Counted from the first letter of the stretch, positions 23,715 through 34,716 are shown. The stretch: 64,000 nt of DNA from Muricea muricata (GCA_963855995.1 OY979717.1:27795746-27859745); one strand, 5' to 3'. The notes: generated by a model from the sequence alone, not told the origin. Numbers and translations are program-made.

Positions 23715-25079
23715 GATAGAGCGCAAAGGTGCTTTGAGTGAAACTGAGAAGTTCAAAAAAATTAAGCGGCTTCACAGTAAGGTACCTTGGAAATAGCGAA
23801 AGAATTAGGTTGTGACCATCGTACCGTTAAAAAATCTGTCCTTAGCGGCCTCGCTCAGAGCAATGGACGTTCTGACAAGGAAAAAATTCAGAAGCAAGCA
23901 CCTGTTTCGCATCGAGCTATGCGTCAGATCAAGAAGGAAGTCCGGCGTTACACTCTGCAGGCTAGTAAAGAAGTGTTTGAAAACGCTGATGATCCTGATG
24001 TACCTAAATCAACTCGATGTCGTGTCTTAAAGCAGCAGTGTCACCGTGTGCGCATCTCGTTCTGCGCATAGTGTAATTTGATAGCGTTGGGCCAACGTTT
24101 TCAAGTTCGGAGTCCAAGATGGCGTCCTCAAAGGAGGGCGAGCATGGTCTGAAATTCGATATTTCCGGATGATAAAAAAGCAACGGAATAACAAAGGTCG
24201 AAGGAAATTATGCGACAATCAACGCAAAAGAGTTTATTTGGTGTACAATGTATTTAAAGCATGGAGAATGCAAAAATCGAGGCGGGATGTAACCGTTGGA
24301 ATTGCAGTGATTTCGCCGCACATCTGTTGTGTCTTGAATACAGAAGAAGGTAAAAATAATGCAATTTATGTGCTTTAATCAAACTGAATCTATAAGAAAT
24401 TCGTAAAATAGCAAGAAAATAGAGAAATAAAATATGCGTGAAAGATGACACTGCTCCTTTAAGGAGGATTGGAAAATGTGGAATGCCAGAGGTTCGCGCA
24501 CCATTAAAAGGTATTCACAAGAAGAAGAGGATGGATTGGGCAAAGAATAACATGAAGGTAAATTCCCAAAGCGTTTTGTTCACTGATGAGTGTCGAGCGA
24601 CCCTCGATGGACCTGATAGATGGATGAGAGGATGGTACTGCAAGGAGAGTCCACGTCCTGAACGGATCAGACGTGAGCAATGTAGGGGCGGTGTGATGGT
24701 TTGGGCTGCAATCATTGGTAATGAACTGGTTGGACCATTCAGTGTCTCAGATGGAGTTAAAATGACTGTCAAAGTTTACATGGACCTCCTGAAGAAACAT
24801 CTCTTCCCATGGTACAAAGAGAAGAAATCGCCATTCCGAAAAAACATGGTTTTCATGTGTGATAATACACCTTTTCATGCTGCAAGGCTAACCACTGAAT
24901 ATTTGAATAGTGTTTTTGCCAGACATGGAAAAATCATGCAATGGCCAGCCTGCTCCACATTTTCTCCTGCAGAAGACAGTACACCTCCAAGGATGATCAC
25001 TGACCGGGATGTCATTTTGACTGCTGCCAAAGATATTTCATCGTATGAAATTGAACCAAAAGCTTTTTTCTCTCATTAA
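23715..25079 (+). pseudogene. Tc1/mariner transposase, broken
   Basis: Tc1/mariner transposases cut and paste their own element with a DD(E/D) nuclease. The frame starts at an ATG at 23715, shifts by one base near 23781 and continues as a helix-turn-helix region (L-E-I-A-K-E-L-G-C-D-H-R-T-V). It is then split by a TTAA-flanked insert at 24027-24462. Downstream come F-T-D-E (first catalytic D), C-D-N-T-P-F-H-A-A (second D, family form QDNAPxH) and Q-W-P-A-C-S, where the family normally continues P-D-L-N-P-I-E-N with the third acidic residue. Here that stretch is replaced by unrelated residues (S-T-F-S-P-A-E-D) and the C-terminal part is short, ending at 25079. It cannot be active. Confidence 0.8.
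24027..24462. mobile_element. TTAA-flanked MITE inside the transposase
   Basis: TTAA at 24027-24030 and 24459-24462 bracket a 428-bp insert whose ends are inverted repeats (AGCAGCAGTGTCA at left; AGGAGCAGTGTCA, reversed, at right), with further matches around ACGCAT to about 30 bp. TTAA duplication points to the piggyBac superfamily or another TTAA-specific mobiliser. Removing the insert and one TTAA joins the codons ...R-V-L to R-R-I-G-K without a frameshift, which shows the insertion is younger than the transposase frame. The insert has no coding capacity. Confidence 0.88.
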
Positions 25080-25391
25080 TAAAAATGGTAGTTATATCAG
25101 CTATTAATTGTATTGTGAAAGGAAAGTGAGAAAATTTATTGTAATATACGTTGTTGTTCCCAAATAAATATTTAAAAAGCAAACTATTTTTTATTTCCGG
25201 CTGCACGTCTCTATATTTAAGAAATTAGAAATGATTTGCATATAAATTTGGTAAGCTCGAATAGGCAAAGAATCACAAAAATGGCCGCCGCTTGTTTACT
25301 AATGCGCAGAAATCAAAATTTTAGATCTAAACATGTATTAGTGCCGCCATAAAACGTACCAAGTTTTGCTATTTTTTGTTAATAAACGACA

Positions 25392-25592
25392 GTGACACAG
25401 ACAAACCGGATACCCCGCTATCCTTTCACAATCTCATCCAAATCAACACTGAAATTTTTCACACTCTTAAAATATATACAGTATACCAACTCTAACCTTC
25501 TGCTTTTCCTTGAAGCTCTATATATCAAATATAGAAAGCCATTGCTAAATAATGGATTAAAAGCGTCTAAAGAGCTCGCTGTCTTTTCTTAG
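25392..25592 (+). pseudogene. retroelement C-terminal fragment (GIY-YIG/Penelope-like tail)
   Basis: The frame reads L-L-L-F-L-E-A-L-Y-I-K-Y-R-K-P-L-L-N-N and ends shortly after. The pattern E-A-x-x-I-K...K-P-x-L-N is typical of the end of GIY-YIG endonuclease domains in Penelope-like elements and related repeat proteins. Only about 60 residues remain, directly against the right end of the Tc1/mariner element. Confidence 0.45.
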
Positions 25593-25809
25593 GCATCATT
25601 GTTTGTCCATAGTGTGGTGTTACATGTCATATCATGAGTTTACAAGATGTTGTTTTCACAGTATGTTTTTTTCTTATATTTTATTAAATTGTTTGCTGGT
25701 AAAGGTTTTTTATAACAAGAAGATCAGTTTGAATATAATTTTGGCACTTATTGTAATAGACAAGTTCAATAAGCTTGTAACCGAACTGCATATTGAGAGT
25801 CTGGCGCTA

Positions 25810-26060
25810 ATATAATCCAGTCCAATAGCTTTGTTTGCCTTGAGAGACATTAAGTGTTCTAACAGAGTGTCTTCATCAACATGATTCAAATTAAAGACAG
25901 GTGCAGGTTGCGTAATACCGGAGGCAGGTAATACAATATAAGCTACAGAAGATATTCTGGCAACCAGAGTTTTTCCAATTGAGGCAAAATGTGAATTCAT
26001 TGCAGCAGCAATGAGAGAAGGAGTAGTGAGTCGAACACCTTCTGTCACGATGTACTGTGG
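25810..26060 (-). pseudogene. LINE reverse transcriptase fragment
   Basis: Read on the minus strand: A-A-M-N-S-H-F-A-S-I-G-K-T-L, then F-N-L-N-H-V-D-E-D-T-L-L-E-H-L and S-L-K-A-N-K-A-I-G-L-D-Y-I-S-A-R-L. This is the linker and first reverse transcriptase motif of non-LTR retrotransposons (family form L...NKA.GLD.IS..LLK). The frame then runs into unrelated sequence, so only a short 5' RT piece survives. Confidence 0.7.
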
Positions 26061-27305
26061 ATTTAAAGATTAACATTACGTGAAGAAGCCTCGTTAACGG
26101 CCATCTAAATTTTACCAGAATCCTCTTTCATTTTATTCACTCTTTTAAGATATTTACAGCTAATTTCAAAGAATAACAAATGACTATAGCAAAATAACGT
26201 TTCTACTTCCTGACAACTGCATTATCGCTGACCTCCGTCTTTTTTTATCACTTTAAGAGCATGGCGGAGCAAGAAAATGTTTCTACACGCACCGAAGGGT
26301 TTTGACAATCCTGGTCCGTCCACAAAGTAAGAATCATTCTTCTTAATATTTTCAGGCCACAGTGGCCGCTCAAGGTTTAATTTTATATCATCGGCTATTA
26401 TGGCACAAATGGCTCCGGAACTGAGAAGTGTGAACACTCAAAACACTGCTGCGCTTCAAGGTCAAGCAAATGCTAGACCCGCAGTATCTCAAGATAAAAC
26501 GGGAACACTCAATTTGCCCTGAGTATCATACGATCAAATGGGCTAAAATGAATAATCAAATCCCACCGTATCCCAAGATCGGTCGGGTACAGATAAGCAC
26601 ATCGGTCGGGTACAGATAAGCACGAGCACATGTTAACGACGTGGGGGTTGTTGAATCCACAACCCCAGTCAAACAAGTTCGCAACTGAGAAGATGTCGTA
26701 CTTGAAGTTAAGACTAATAACGAGTTAGATGAGTTAGAAACAGAAAATATTCTCTCCCCTAACTCGCGATGGGAAGCTATTGAGGGTTTGTCACAGTCTC
26801 TGGAGTCCATTGTCAAACGATTGAGTAAGTTCGGATAGACTTTGGTAAGGACTTATTATCCTAGATCAAATGTAGAGGTTGCCTTTACGCCAGCAATGGA
26901 TGAGTAGCTAAACCGTTCATCCGTGGAATCCCTCCACCAGACAAACCTCATAATGGGCTCCAAGATAAGGTGCTAGATAACCTTGGTCCACCCTACACTG
27001 TATTTGAGAATCTGGAAATTATGGAGATCTCGTTTGCGACAGAAGGGGGTTATTTTATTCAGTTGGACACTATCAGTTTTCGTAACTTCCTGAAGTGTAC
27101 AAAGTATGCTTTAATATCAACTGGGGATGTAGTCCCCTAAATTTCTACCCCACGACGTGAATTAGTGCTACAAAAAATAAGTCCTCTGATGGCATCATTG
27201 GCTCAAGAAGGGTTCCCAGCACCAATAAGAGTTTGTTTGGCACAGATTTTAAGCAAAGCCTTAAAATAATGTCTGAGATTACTGAAAAAATTAGAAAAGT
27301 GGCAC

Positions 27306-27950
27306 GTGCGGCAAGCTGTTTTTTTAGTGGAGCGGTCTCTCAAGGATTCTAACACATACCTCGCGGGGCCGGCAAGGGTTCAGTTTCAAGCTCTTTCGCC
27401 TATTCAGTCCCAGAGAAAACACAACATTCAACGGGGTGATGGGAAACGAGCCCGCAGCTTACTCTCACGATTTACAAACCGTAGTCATTCAAGCCACAGC
27501 ATCAATGAAATCGATTCTGCCAGATTTTTTACCCACAAGTATGTTTTTAGAAAGTTGGAGCCCGAAGTAAACCAACTGTTGATAGAGCTACCAGTGCACC
27601 CATTACATCGTCCAAACCAGGGTGGGCGATACATTATTTTTGTTTGTGGTACGCAAAAAGATGGAGGCTGTCAAGCCCCTCAACCAGCATTTAGCTTACG
27701 GGCATTTCAAAATTCAGAAAAATGTCAGGAGTTGTTAACTCACACCACGGTTTCAGTGTGCGAATTTTCCAAATTACAGACATCTTCAGATGTTATGACC
27801 TACAATGCTATGGTTTCTTTAGATCCAGCAGCAAGCAAAGAATTCCTCTGGTGGAGGGATCACTTTCACGCTGGAATGACTGTTTTAGGATACGGTAGAT
27901 CTGGTGATAGAAACCGATGCCATATGCAAGGGATAAGGAAATACTGTTAG
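27306..27950 (+). pseudogene. DIRS-like gag/RT/RNase H remnant, longest open segment
   Basis: A 214-codon open frame in the middle of the element. Its early part has no clear domain; the middle G-T-Q-K-D-G-G matches the RT motif form KKDGG.R; the end L-D-P-A-A-S-K-E-F-L-W-W-R-D matches the start of DIRS/Ngaro RNase H (K.WW..). The core RT catalytic YxDD region is not visible, so most of the RT has been lost. It is a fossil. Confidence 0.5.
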
Positions 27951-29082
27951 GTAGTAGGAATAGAGAGTTCGTGGTCCTTCGAAGAAAAGATGCTTCATGT
28001 CAATTTTCTCGAATTTCTACGCGGTCCTTTGGCAGTGAAAACATTCACCAAATCAAAAGCATGTGCACATGCGAGACTGCTGACAGACAGTACATCAGCA
28101 GTTGCGACATGAATAAAATGGGAGGTACACGTTTGATGCTTCCAAAATCACCTGATGATGTCAGCACGATTAACACCTCCCAGGGTGTTTGAATGTGAAG
28201 AGCCGAAAAGGAGTCCAGGGTTTTAGAGGACTCCAGCGACAGGACTAGTACTTAGCCCCGACATTTTACATGCATTACAAAGCAAGGTGGCGTCTTTTCG
28301 AGGTCAGCCTTTACGCATCCCGACTAACAACAGAATTTTTCAAGTTTACCGGTTGCCAGACCCAATGGCATTGATTTCTTCTTCCTGAATTTTGGGTAAA
28401 TGCTAGGGTATGCTTTTCTCCCACTCCCTTTAATCGGCCGTTGTGCACGACACATAGGTCTCAGAAAGCAGATCAGTTAGTTATAGTAGCACCAGTGTGG
28501 CCATCTCAGGCTTGGTACCTCCTGCTACTGCAAATGTGTTTAGAACCTCCAATACAATTTTCAACTTTTCCCCAACTTCTAAGAAGGGGCAGTCAATTGC
28601 AGCCAGTTAGCTGGGTGGAGGCTATCGGCCAGCATTGTGAAAAACCAGACCCTTTAGCAGAATCTCGAAACAAAATACCAGTAGTCCCCATGCCTCCGCC
28701 TGGAGTAAATGGGTCAGCTGGTCTGGTATACCGAAAATCAATCCACTGTCAGCACCCATCGAAGCTGTTCTAGAGTTTCTTATAATACAAGAATGGCAGA
28801 GCATATCGGTCCATCAATGCAGGCCAATCATTAGTTTCTCAATTGTTGAAAGGCATATTCAATTTGCGACCTCCGCAACCGAAGTATTCAAACACCTGAA
28901 AGGTTTCTCGTATTATAGACTACATTAAATCACCTCGACCAAATGAGATTTTAAGCCTAAAATTGTGGTCTTTCATGCCAGTAACGCTTTTTCGTCTAAC
29001 AGCTTCTGATAGATCGTCTGATCTGGAAAAACGAGATAGATAAAGTCTTTACTGCAATTAGCCCTCCCAAACAGGAGCGGCC

Positions 29083-29232
29083 ACTACGGAAGCACTAAAT
29101 CGAGGTATTTCAGTTTCAGATATTGTAGGAATGGCAGATTGGTCTCACGAGAGTACCTTTACCCGATTTCATTATAAAACTTTCTTCAATGCTGCACCTG
29201 GTAGGACAATCTTATCAGCTGGCCATTCTTGA
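29083..29232 (+). pseudogene. DIRS-like tyrosine recombinase C-terminus
   Basis: The frame runs A-T-T-E-A-L-N-R-G-I-S-V-S-D-I-V-G-M-A-D-W-S, then H-E-S-T-F-T-R-F-H-Y-K. This is the C-terminal region around the catalytic tyrosine of DIRS-type recombinases (family form GI...DI...A.W....TF..FY). H-Y is here in place of the more usual Y-H/Y-R order. It stops at about 29230. The upstream catalytic arginine part is not recognisable. Confidence 0.6.
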
Positions 29233-30056
29233 TATTCGTTTGTTATAGTTATTGATTATTTTTTGAAATTCACTGTAAATATCTTAAAAGAGCGAATAAA
29301 ATAAAGACAATGCATTGTTAAATCCCGTCTCATATCTCTCACATAACTAATATTATACTGCACCTCTACAACAGACAAGAATGTTCAGTCTACAATTAAT
29401 CCGAAAGGTTTAAGCACCATATTTTATTTTTAACTTATGTTATTAAGAGTAAATGACATGATTATGCTTCGGCACCCATAATAATACAAAGAATTTGGCC
29501 CTGAAATAGAATGAGAACGCTGCGCGTCCTCAAAGACGTCACCAAATATTACCAGTGCATTTAAATTAGATAAGGCACGCAACAACTTCCCGTGAGCTTG
29601 GTAACTTAAACCCAAAGATTCGAGCTCATGCGCTGAAATGTCGCCGGATACGACATATTTCTTGTTGTTTTCTGCAGTCTCAGATCAATATAAATATATA
29701 GAACTCATATATCGCTAAGTCTCATTTGGAGTGAGTATGTATAAGTTGAGATAATGTAACGTTACTGAAAACTAGCATGCCAATATGCTAATAAAATCCA
29801 CAAGGTTTTACAGGTATAAAACAAGGAGGACAATAATTATATTCTTCACAGGAATGGTATAAGACGTAAGATTTTGCAATCAAATATGTGTCAGATCATG
29901 TAACGATAATACATAAATAGCTAGCAGTAAATATTATTCATTTTTTCGCGAAATTATGTTGGTCAGTCATACATCGATTTGACGTGAATATGTGATCATC
30001 CACTTCAGGTGTACATACTCCACACAAACCATCAGTAACGCATTGCTAATACTTAC

Positions 30057-30353
30057 CATCCTCAAGTGTTGTTTCGCTCTTTTTTTCTCCAGGTGCTCCC
30101 TCTCCATGTGCTGTTGCAGCTTTAATTGCGACGTCATATGTGGTGAACTCGTTCAAATTACTCAATACAGTGGTTCTGTTATCAATACCATCAACCCTTT
30201 TCTGATTAGAACAAATATCAACTGTAGATTTTTGGACTTTATAACACACCAAATAGTAAGTTATATTGCTACTAGGCACTCTATTCCATGTAACTACGAT
30301 GGATGTTGAACTCTTGGCGCCAACATTTGTAATTTCTGGTCCACTTTTAGGAA
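30057..30353 (-). CDS. FN3 receptor, FN3 exon (A-like)
   Basis: A 297-bp phase 1-1 exon between acceptor TTTAAG and donor GTAAGT. The domain reads F-P-K-S-G-P-E-I-T-N-V, has the conserved W in V-T-W-N-R, the I-T-Y-Y-L-V-C-Y-K strand and F-T-T-Y-D-V-A-I-K-A-A-T. The loop after the tryptophan is shorter than in the other A exons (P-S-S-N replaces the N-G motif), which explains the shorter exon. The second cysteine is at D-I-C-S-N. Two N-linked sequons (N-I-T, N-R-T) are visible. Related to the exons at 39398 and the A exons of the array. Confidence 0.85.
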
Positions 30354-30838
30354 CTTAAAGAGAAACAAAATACTATTATATCACTATACTGTAACACACT
30401 TACTTCATTATTCCATTATATACGTTGTGGTGAAACTGGCTCCATTGAAGCGCGGCCGGCGCTCGATGCAATTGTCGCATGTATTGCTTTGATATCACGC
30501 TGCATGGTAATATGCTCTGGCTTACAGGTTCTTTTACCACGATTTTAGGAATTTTATGGTTCAAAACAGGATTTAATTGTTATTCTAAGCTCCTCAGTGA
30601 AGCTTATAACTGATGAAGAAAATTCAAGTGTCAGCTCAATACTTCTGTACAATGATATCAATGGCAAATAGGACGGGAAATGACTTTTTATAGTAACTTT
30701 GCAACCATACATAAAAAACCAAGACGTTTTTAAAAGTGAAAAACCGGTGAGAATAAGGAGTACTTTTTGCTTTTTTAAAAAAGCTGGGTAGCACCTTGAA
30801 ATAAGCCTTTTTTAACATGCCAGGCGAAAAGTACTTAC

Positions 30839-31150
30839 GAGCTCCATTAGTTTTCACGCTTCGCGTGGATCCTAGATTTCCAAAACCTACTCTGGTTGCA
30901 GCTTTAACAGCGACATTATAGGTCGTTGCGTCGTTGAGTCCATCTAAAAGAACGTCTCGTGCACCACCATTGTCGATAGTCTTTTTCAAATTGCAATCAA
31001 TATCTGATGGATTTTCAGAAGCTTTGTAGCACACTTGGTAACTTGTGATAACTCCATTTGCATCATCATTACCCAACTCTTCCCAGAAGACCCTCATCGA
31101 AGTTGACGTCACCTCAATAATATGTGTAATATGGGGGCCCTTTGACGGTT
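30839..31150 (-). CDS. FN3 receptor, FN3 exon (divergent type)
   Basis: A 312-bp phase 1-1 exon, the longest of the set, with acceptor TCAAAG and donor GTAAGT. It begins P-S-K-G-P-H-I-T-H, carries the tryptophan in V-F-W-E-E-L, then A-N-G-V-I-T-S-Y-Q-V-C-Y-K and T-T-Y-N-V-A-V-K-A-A-T. The second cysteine is at I-D-C-N-L-K. It belongs to neither A nor B cleanly. It lies only about 485 bp upstream of the next exon. Confidence 0.85.
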
Positions 31151-31330
31151 CTTTGAATTAAAGCAAAGAAAAAAATACGTAGGGTTACATGCTTGAAACA
31201 GAGCTTTAATTTTACAAACCGTTGTTTGCTAGTACGCACAAATGAAATAATCAAATTTGGAAGTGAAGGCATTTGAAATGTTTGCAATCATTTTCAAAAG
31301 TAGTTGGGACAAATGCGGTTTCACGTTACG

Positions 31331-31453
31331 CCCCCCCCCCCCCTTTCTGTATACCAACATCCATCTGAATACCAGATTCATCTGGGCATTAACCTCTATC
31401 ACAACTTGTGGAATTGACAATATAATAATGAATTAAGGCGAGGGGGGGGGGGG
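31331..31453. repeat. C13 run and G12 run facing each other
   Basis: A run of 13 C (31331-31343) and a run of 12 G (31442-31453) lie about 100 bases apart in an intron. They can pair as an inverted repeat, and each strand has a G-run able to join quadruplex structures. Length is likely variable. Confidence 0.7.
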
Positions 31454-32333
31454 AGTTATTTCAATTCTTTAGTGAAAATCCTGTTGTGCCCCAACACATT
31501 TGAAAATGATTGGACGTCATTCTTAGCAAGTACATGTAATGAGCCGAACATATACGATCTACGACATATACGAGATATACGAGTCTTACATGACCTTACC
31601 ATATAAGACACGATTAAATAAAAATACGCAATGGAGTGAACAATAATCTTCTGATGAATTAAAAAATGGGGCGAGGGTTGTTTTGTACAGCTAGCGAAGT
31701 CTAAATTTATCAATGATTGCTGGCTCGTAGTAAATGGCTTACTGCTTCCTGTGACTGGGTGGTTGTCATTGATCTTAAATGATTAGTTTATTTACAAATA
31801 CAAGTGGATACATGTGACTGAATTACTGTAATGTGAGGTTTATTAATTACTCAATTATTCATATTAATTAATTATTCATACATAAGTAAAGGTTATAACG
31901 CACCGCACACATGCGTTATAAACACTCATGTAATGGTTATAACGTGCGTAATTAATAGGACAGAACATGTCAGCAAGACACAAGCAATAGGACACAATAT
32001 CCCTTACACAAGCCACGTGTCCTTTGAAACTCCATTCCATTCGTGAAACCTTTTTTTTATCTAAGTGTGTTGATTTTCAGAAAGGGAAGAAAACTGGAGT
32101 ACGTCGAGAAAATCGTGAAAACCTAGGAAAGTTCAATTACGAGAACTCTCTCTCATGAAAAGCACACACCAATCCAGGCAAAGCTGTTGAGAGGCGCAAT
32201 CATTCATTCTGCTTGCGTCACCCGCTGTTATCCTTTAACAATTGCATAGCAATTTATGAGACGGGCCCGTATAGGTTTCGAAGTGCAAATTACCTCTAGA
32301 TTGGCCAATTGCTCTTAAACGACTGCATATACA
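31454..32333. other. intron sequence, no gene seen
   Basis: Part of the 31151-39397 intron. A local inverted motif GGTTATAACG / CGTTATAA is repeated at about 31891-31941. Nothing coding is supported. Confidence 0.5.
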
Positions 32334-33090
32334 GGGTGTTCACCTTGATCATACAAAACCATGTTTATGTAATAATTTTATTTATAGCTACTCGTTTTTA
32401 AAACAATAACATAGTTATACCCCTATCGTTATGGTACCATTAAAATATTGGAACAAAAAAATTCCATCATCATTTTGTGAAATAATGTAATAGAATGGCG
32501 TTCGCTTCGACTATGCAAATTTATCTTCTTCGCTGTGTCAAAGTCTACGAAATAAGACAAATGGCTGTAAAATGCTTTATTAGTCGAAACAATTACACAG
32601 CAACAACATGTGAAACTAATCATCCCTCTTGAAAATAACTGTGAAGTGAACACAACGAAATGCCATCTCATTATGCACGAGCATAACATTCCTTAGCATT
32701 GTAACAAAGCGCTGGTTAACCGAATTGGTAAGATTTGATGTTTCAGTGGGTGTTACTGATCCTGAGATTTCTTTAATGGCATTTCAGAGGTCATTCATGT
32801 TTGTAAGTTGCGTTCCATTGTAGTGTACTTTTCTCTTCATGGCCAACAAATTCTCCATTCAATTTAAATCTGGGCTACTTGAAGGTCGGACTATCACTCT
32901 CTCGCTATTAAGGCCAGCTTTCTTACATTACCTTGCTGGAAAAGCATGGCTCTACAGAGAGACAGAGGCTGCTCCTTCCACAAAGGCGTGAGGTATTTTT
33001 AAACTAAGGAGCTTACAGTTGGACTCTAAATCAATTCTGACCCATGTTTCGGCTCTGAAAGGTCCAATAATGAAATTTCCTTTCATTCTT
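32334..33090 (-). pseudogene. mariner/Tc1 transposase remnant
   Basis: On the minus strand, with stops and frameshifts: I-I-G-P-F-R-A-E-T, then A-M-L-F-Q-Q-G-N-V (family form FQQDNAPxH, catalytic D lost), then S-P-D-L-N-x-M-E-N-L-L-A-M-K-R-K-V-H (third acidic residue region), ending R-D-D-stop at 32616. A mariner-like end, TACAGGGTGTTCAC, sits at 32334. The N-terminal DNA-binding part was not recognised. It differs from the Tc1/mariner at 23564. Confidence 0.7.
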
Positions 33091-33695
33091 GTCGAAACAT
33101 TACCCCTTCGCTAGCTTACTGACTACGATGCCTAACTCTGGGTTGACGGCGATGAAGTTAACCTAAGAGCAGATTCTTATTTTCCTTTATTTTGAAGCGT
33201 TCAGAGAGCAAGAAAATAAGGCCATACATTATTCGCATTCCACTTTCATTGCGCATGCTCTGATCGTTTGTTTGCTTGGTTACATCCAAATTCCTCTTCC
33301 CGTGCAAATTATTTTGTACCATTGTTTTCCGCGAAGTCAAAATAAGTGATCATGTGTACTTGCAAACGTCTTGTGGACCAGTTACAAGAACTTACGTAAT
33401 TACGGACAGCCTCAATAATAAATCTGAATATATGTTCTTTGCCTTAAAACGTACAATTTTCGTTTAAAGATATTTTATTTTGTTAAACAGGCTATACGAT
33501 CATCAGTTTCGTCAAGAAAACTAGGGACACAAAAAGCCAAAACAATAAAAAACAAAGAGCACTGTTAAAAATTTGGCCTAGTTATTTATGAATACAGTAC
33601 TACAACCCTATTTTGTTTACATCGTGGGACTAACATTAATCGCGCGCATCAAATAGACGAAGCGAAATCCTGCAGTCTATTACATAGAAAGAAAT

Positions 33696-33730
33696 CCTAT
33701 CTGTCTATCTATCAATCTATCTATCAATCT
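33696..33730 (+). repeat. CTAT-type microsatellite
   Basis: CTATCTGTCTATCTATCAATCTATCTATCAATC, an imperfect tetranucleotide tract. Confidence 0.8.
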
Positions 33731-34049
33731 TAATCGACTCAGCGTCACTTGAAATTTTGAATTATATTTTAAAATGCAGTATTAACACCAAGTCTTGTTC
33801 AAGTCTTGTTATTAAAGTACAATATTTTACTCACAGGATTTAATGGAGGTAGGCTCGGAGAAAGTGTGATATGTGCAGACTTTGGTTGAAATCTAATCAA
33901 GCTCCCCAACATTGCATTAGAAAGCTAAATGAAGACGAGTAAGATGTAGAGTTGTGTGCAAATGTTTGTTTGATCCTAGTCCCTAGACAATGCGTCAAAC
34001 ATGGTAACACCACCTCCGCCATGTACAGCAGTCGTGCCGAAAAGCACCA

Positions 34050-34280
34050 AATTGGGACGAATCAAGTTTTAAGGAACACGTGGAGGAGCTTTGCAAGAAA
34101 TTGAGCCAAAGAATTGCTCTGCTAAAGAAAATTCGTTCGTATCTACCAACACGGCCGGAAAGAAAACTGTAATGTAAAGCTCTTGTTAAAGCAACAATTA
34201 TGCATGGAAGTCTAGCATGGACCTACATGTATTATTAATTAACTGAAGACCTCAAAAGGGTTTTTCAACATCAACCTTAT
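34050..34280 (+). pseudogene. LINE reverse transcriptase 3' fragment
   Basis: The frame N-W-D...F-K-E-H-V-E-E-L-C-K-K-L-S-Q-R-I-A-L-L-K-K-I-R-S-Y-L-P is the typical region after the RT palm domain of CR1/jockey-like non-LTR elements (family form H...L..K...I..L.R.R..LP). It is followed, after a stop, by K-A-T-I-M-H-G-S-L-A-W-T. It is a different family fragment from the one at 25810 and lies on the other strand. Confidence 0.65.
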
Positions 34281-34515
34281 ACCCTACAGAAAAGTGAAGC
34301 CAATTTCAACCGGCCCAAAATTACTCCGGTTACCAACTTCAACAAACATATTTATATTTAACAAAAACATTCATTGGGCTTCAACAAGCATATTTATATT
34401 CAACAAAAAAATATTTATTCAACAAACTCAGGTAACCCAGCCCGCGAAAATCCTGATTTTCAGGCTAACCAGCTGAAACCACGTGCACAACCCCCCGACA
34501 CTGCAAGTCCCCATA

Positions 34516-34716
34516 ATGGCGTCTTCGAACGAACAGCAGCAAAGTGACCAGCAAATTGAGGATGGCTACGAAGAAGTAGTGACTCCAGTTCGAAACAAAT
34601 TAGCTAACATAATTCTAAAATGTGTGCGACAAGAAATGGACAATCAGCAGAGAACTGTACGGCTGGACATATCTAACAATATGCATCGAACTCGAGATTT
34701 TATTGCGGTGTATTAA
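34516..34716 (+). CDS. short hydrophilic open frame, function unknown
   Basis: An ATG in the context ATAATGGCG opens a 66-residue frame (M-A-S-S-N-E-Q-Q-Q-S-D-Q-Q-I-E-D-G-Y) rich in Q, E, D and R, ending at a stop before an AT-rich stretch. I do not recognise it. It could be a first exon of a repeat-borne gene or a chance frame in an intron of the minus-strand receptor. The start codon context resembles other ATGGCG starts found in repeats of this window. Confidence 0.2.
   Translation: MASSNEQQQSDQQIEDGYEEVVTPVRNKLANIILKCVRQEMDNQQRTVRLDISNNMHRTRDFIAVY

Larger units (their letters stand above)
23564..25386 (+). mobile_element. Tc1/mariner-type element with long inverted repeats
   Basis: The left end (about 23564-23692) and right end (about 25262-25386) are inverted repeats of about 120 bp with scattered differences. 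Shared landmarks are AAACTTGG.ACGTTTTATG, ACTAATACATG, AGATCTAAAATTTT, GCATTAGTAAACAA and GCCATTTTTGT.ATTCTTTGC. Between them is a decayed transposase, itself split by a MITE. The exact outer ends and a TA duplication could not be fixed. The orientation given is that of the transposase. Confidence 0.8.
26400..29232 (+). mobile_element. decayed DIRS-like (tyrosine recombinase) retrotransposon
   Basis: Several pieces in changing frames of the plus strand line up in DIRS order. A gag-like part lies around 26400-27300 (W-E-A-I-E-G-L-S-Q-S-L-E-S). RT-like debris with Q-K-D-G-G occurs near 27655. The RNase H region has F-L-W-W-R-D-H, then L-L-T-D-S-T-S-A-V-A-T and N-K-M-G-G-T-R at about 27840-28130. 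Next is V-A-P-V-W-P-S-Q-A-W-Y-L-L-L at about 28490, a signature between RNase H and recombinase in this group. The end of the tyrosine recombinase is G-I-S-V-S-D-I-V-G-M-A-D-W-S...S-T-F-T-R-F-H-Y at 29105-29175, with a stop at about 29230. Stops and frameshifts are many; terminal repeats were not found. It lies opposite to the host gene. Confidence 0.7.
22526..30056 (-). other. large intron of the receptor gene filled with transposons
   Basis: No FN3 exon is found between the two flanking exons, so this 7.5 kb is read as one intron. It holds a Tc1/mariner element, a GIY-YIG/RT-type tail, a LINE fragment and a DIRS-like relic. The parts 22526-23560 and 29233-30056 contain nothing I can recognise. 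Confidence 0.6.

Noticed and set aside
27917..28192. Separate gene after the DIRS RT piece
   Set aside because: It overlaps, in another frame, the RNase H text T-D-S-T-S-A-V-A-T...N-K-M-G-G of the same relic; a frameshifted continuation, not a new gene.
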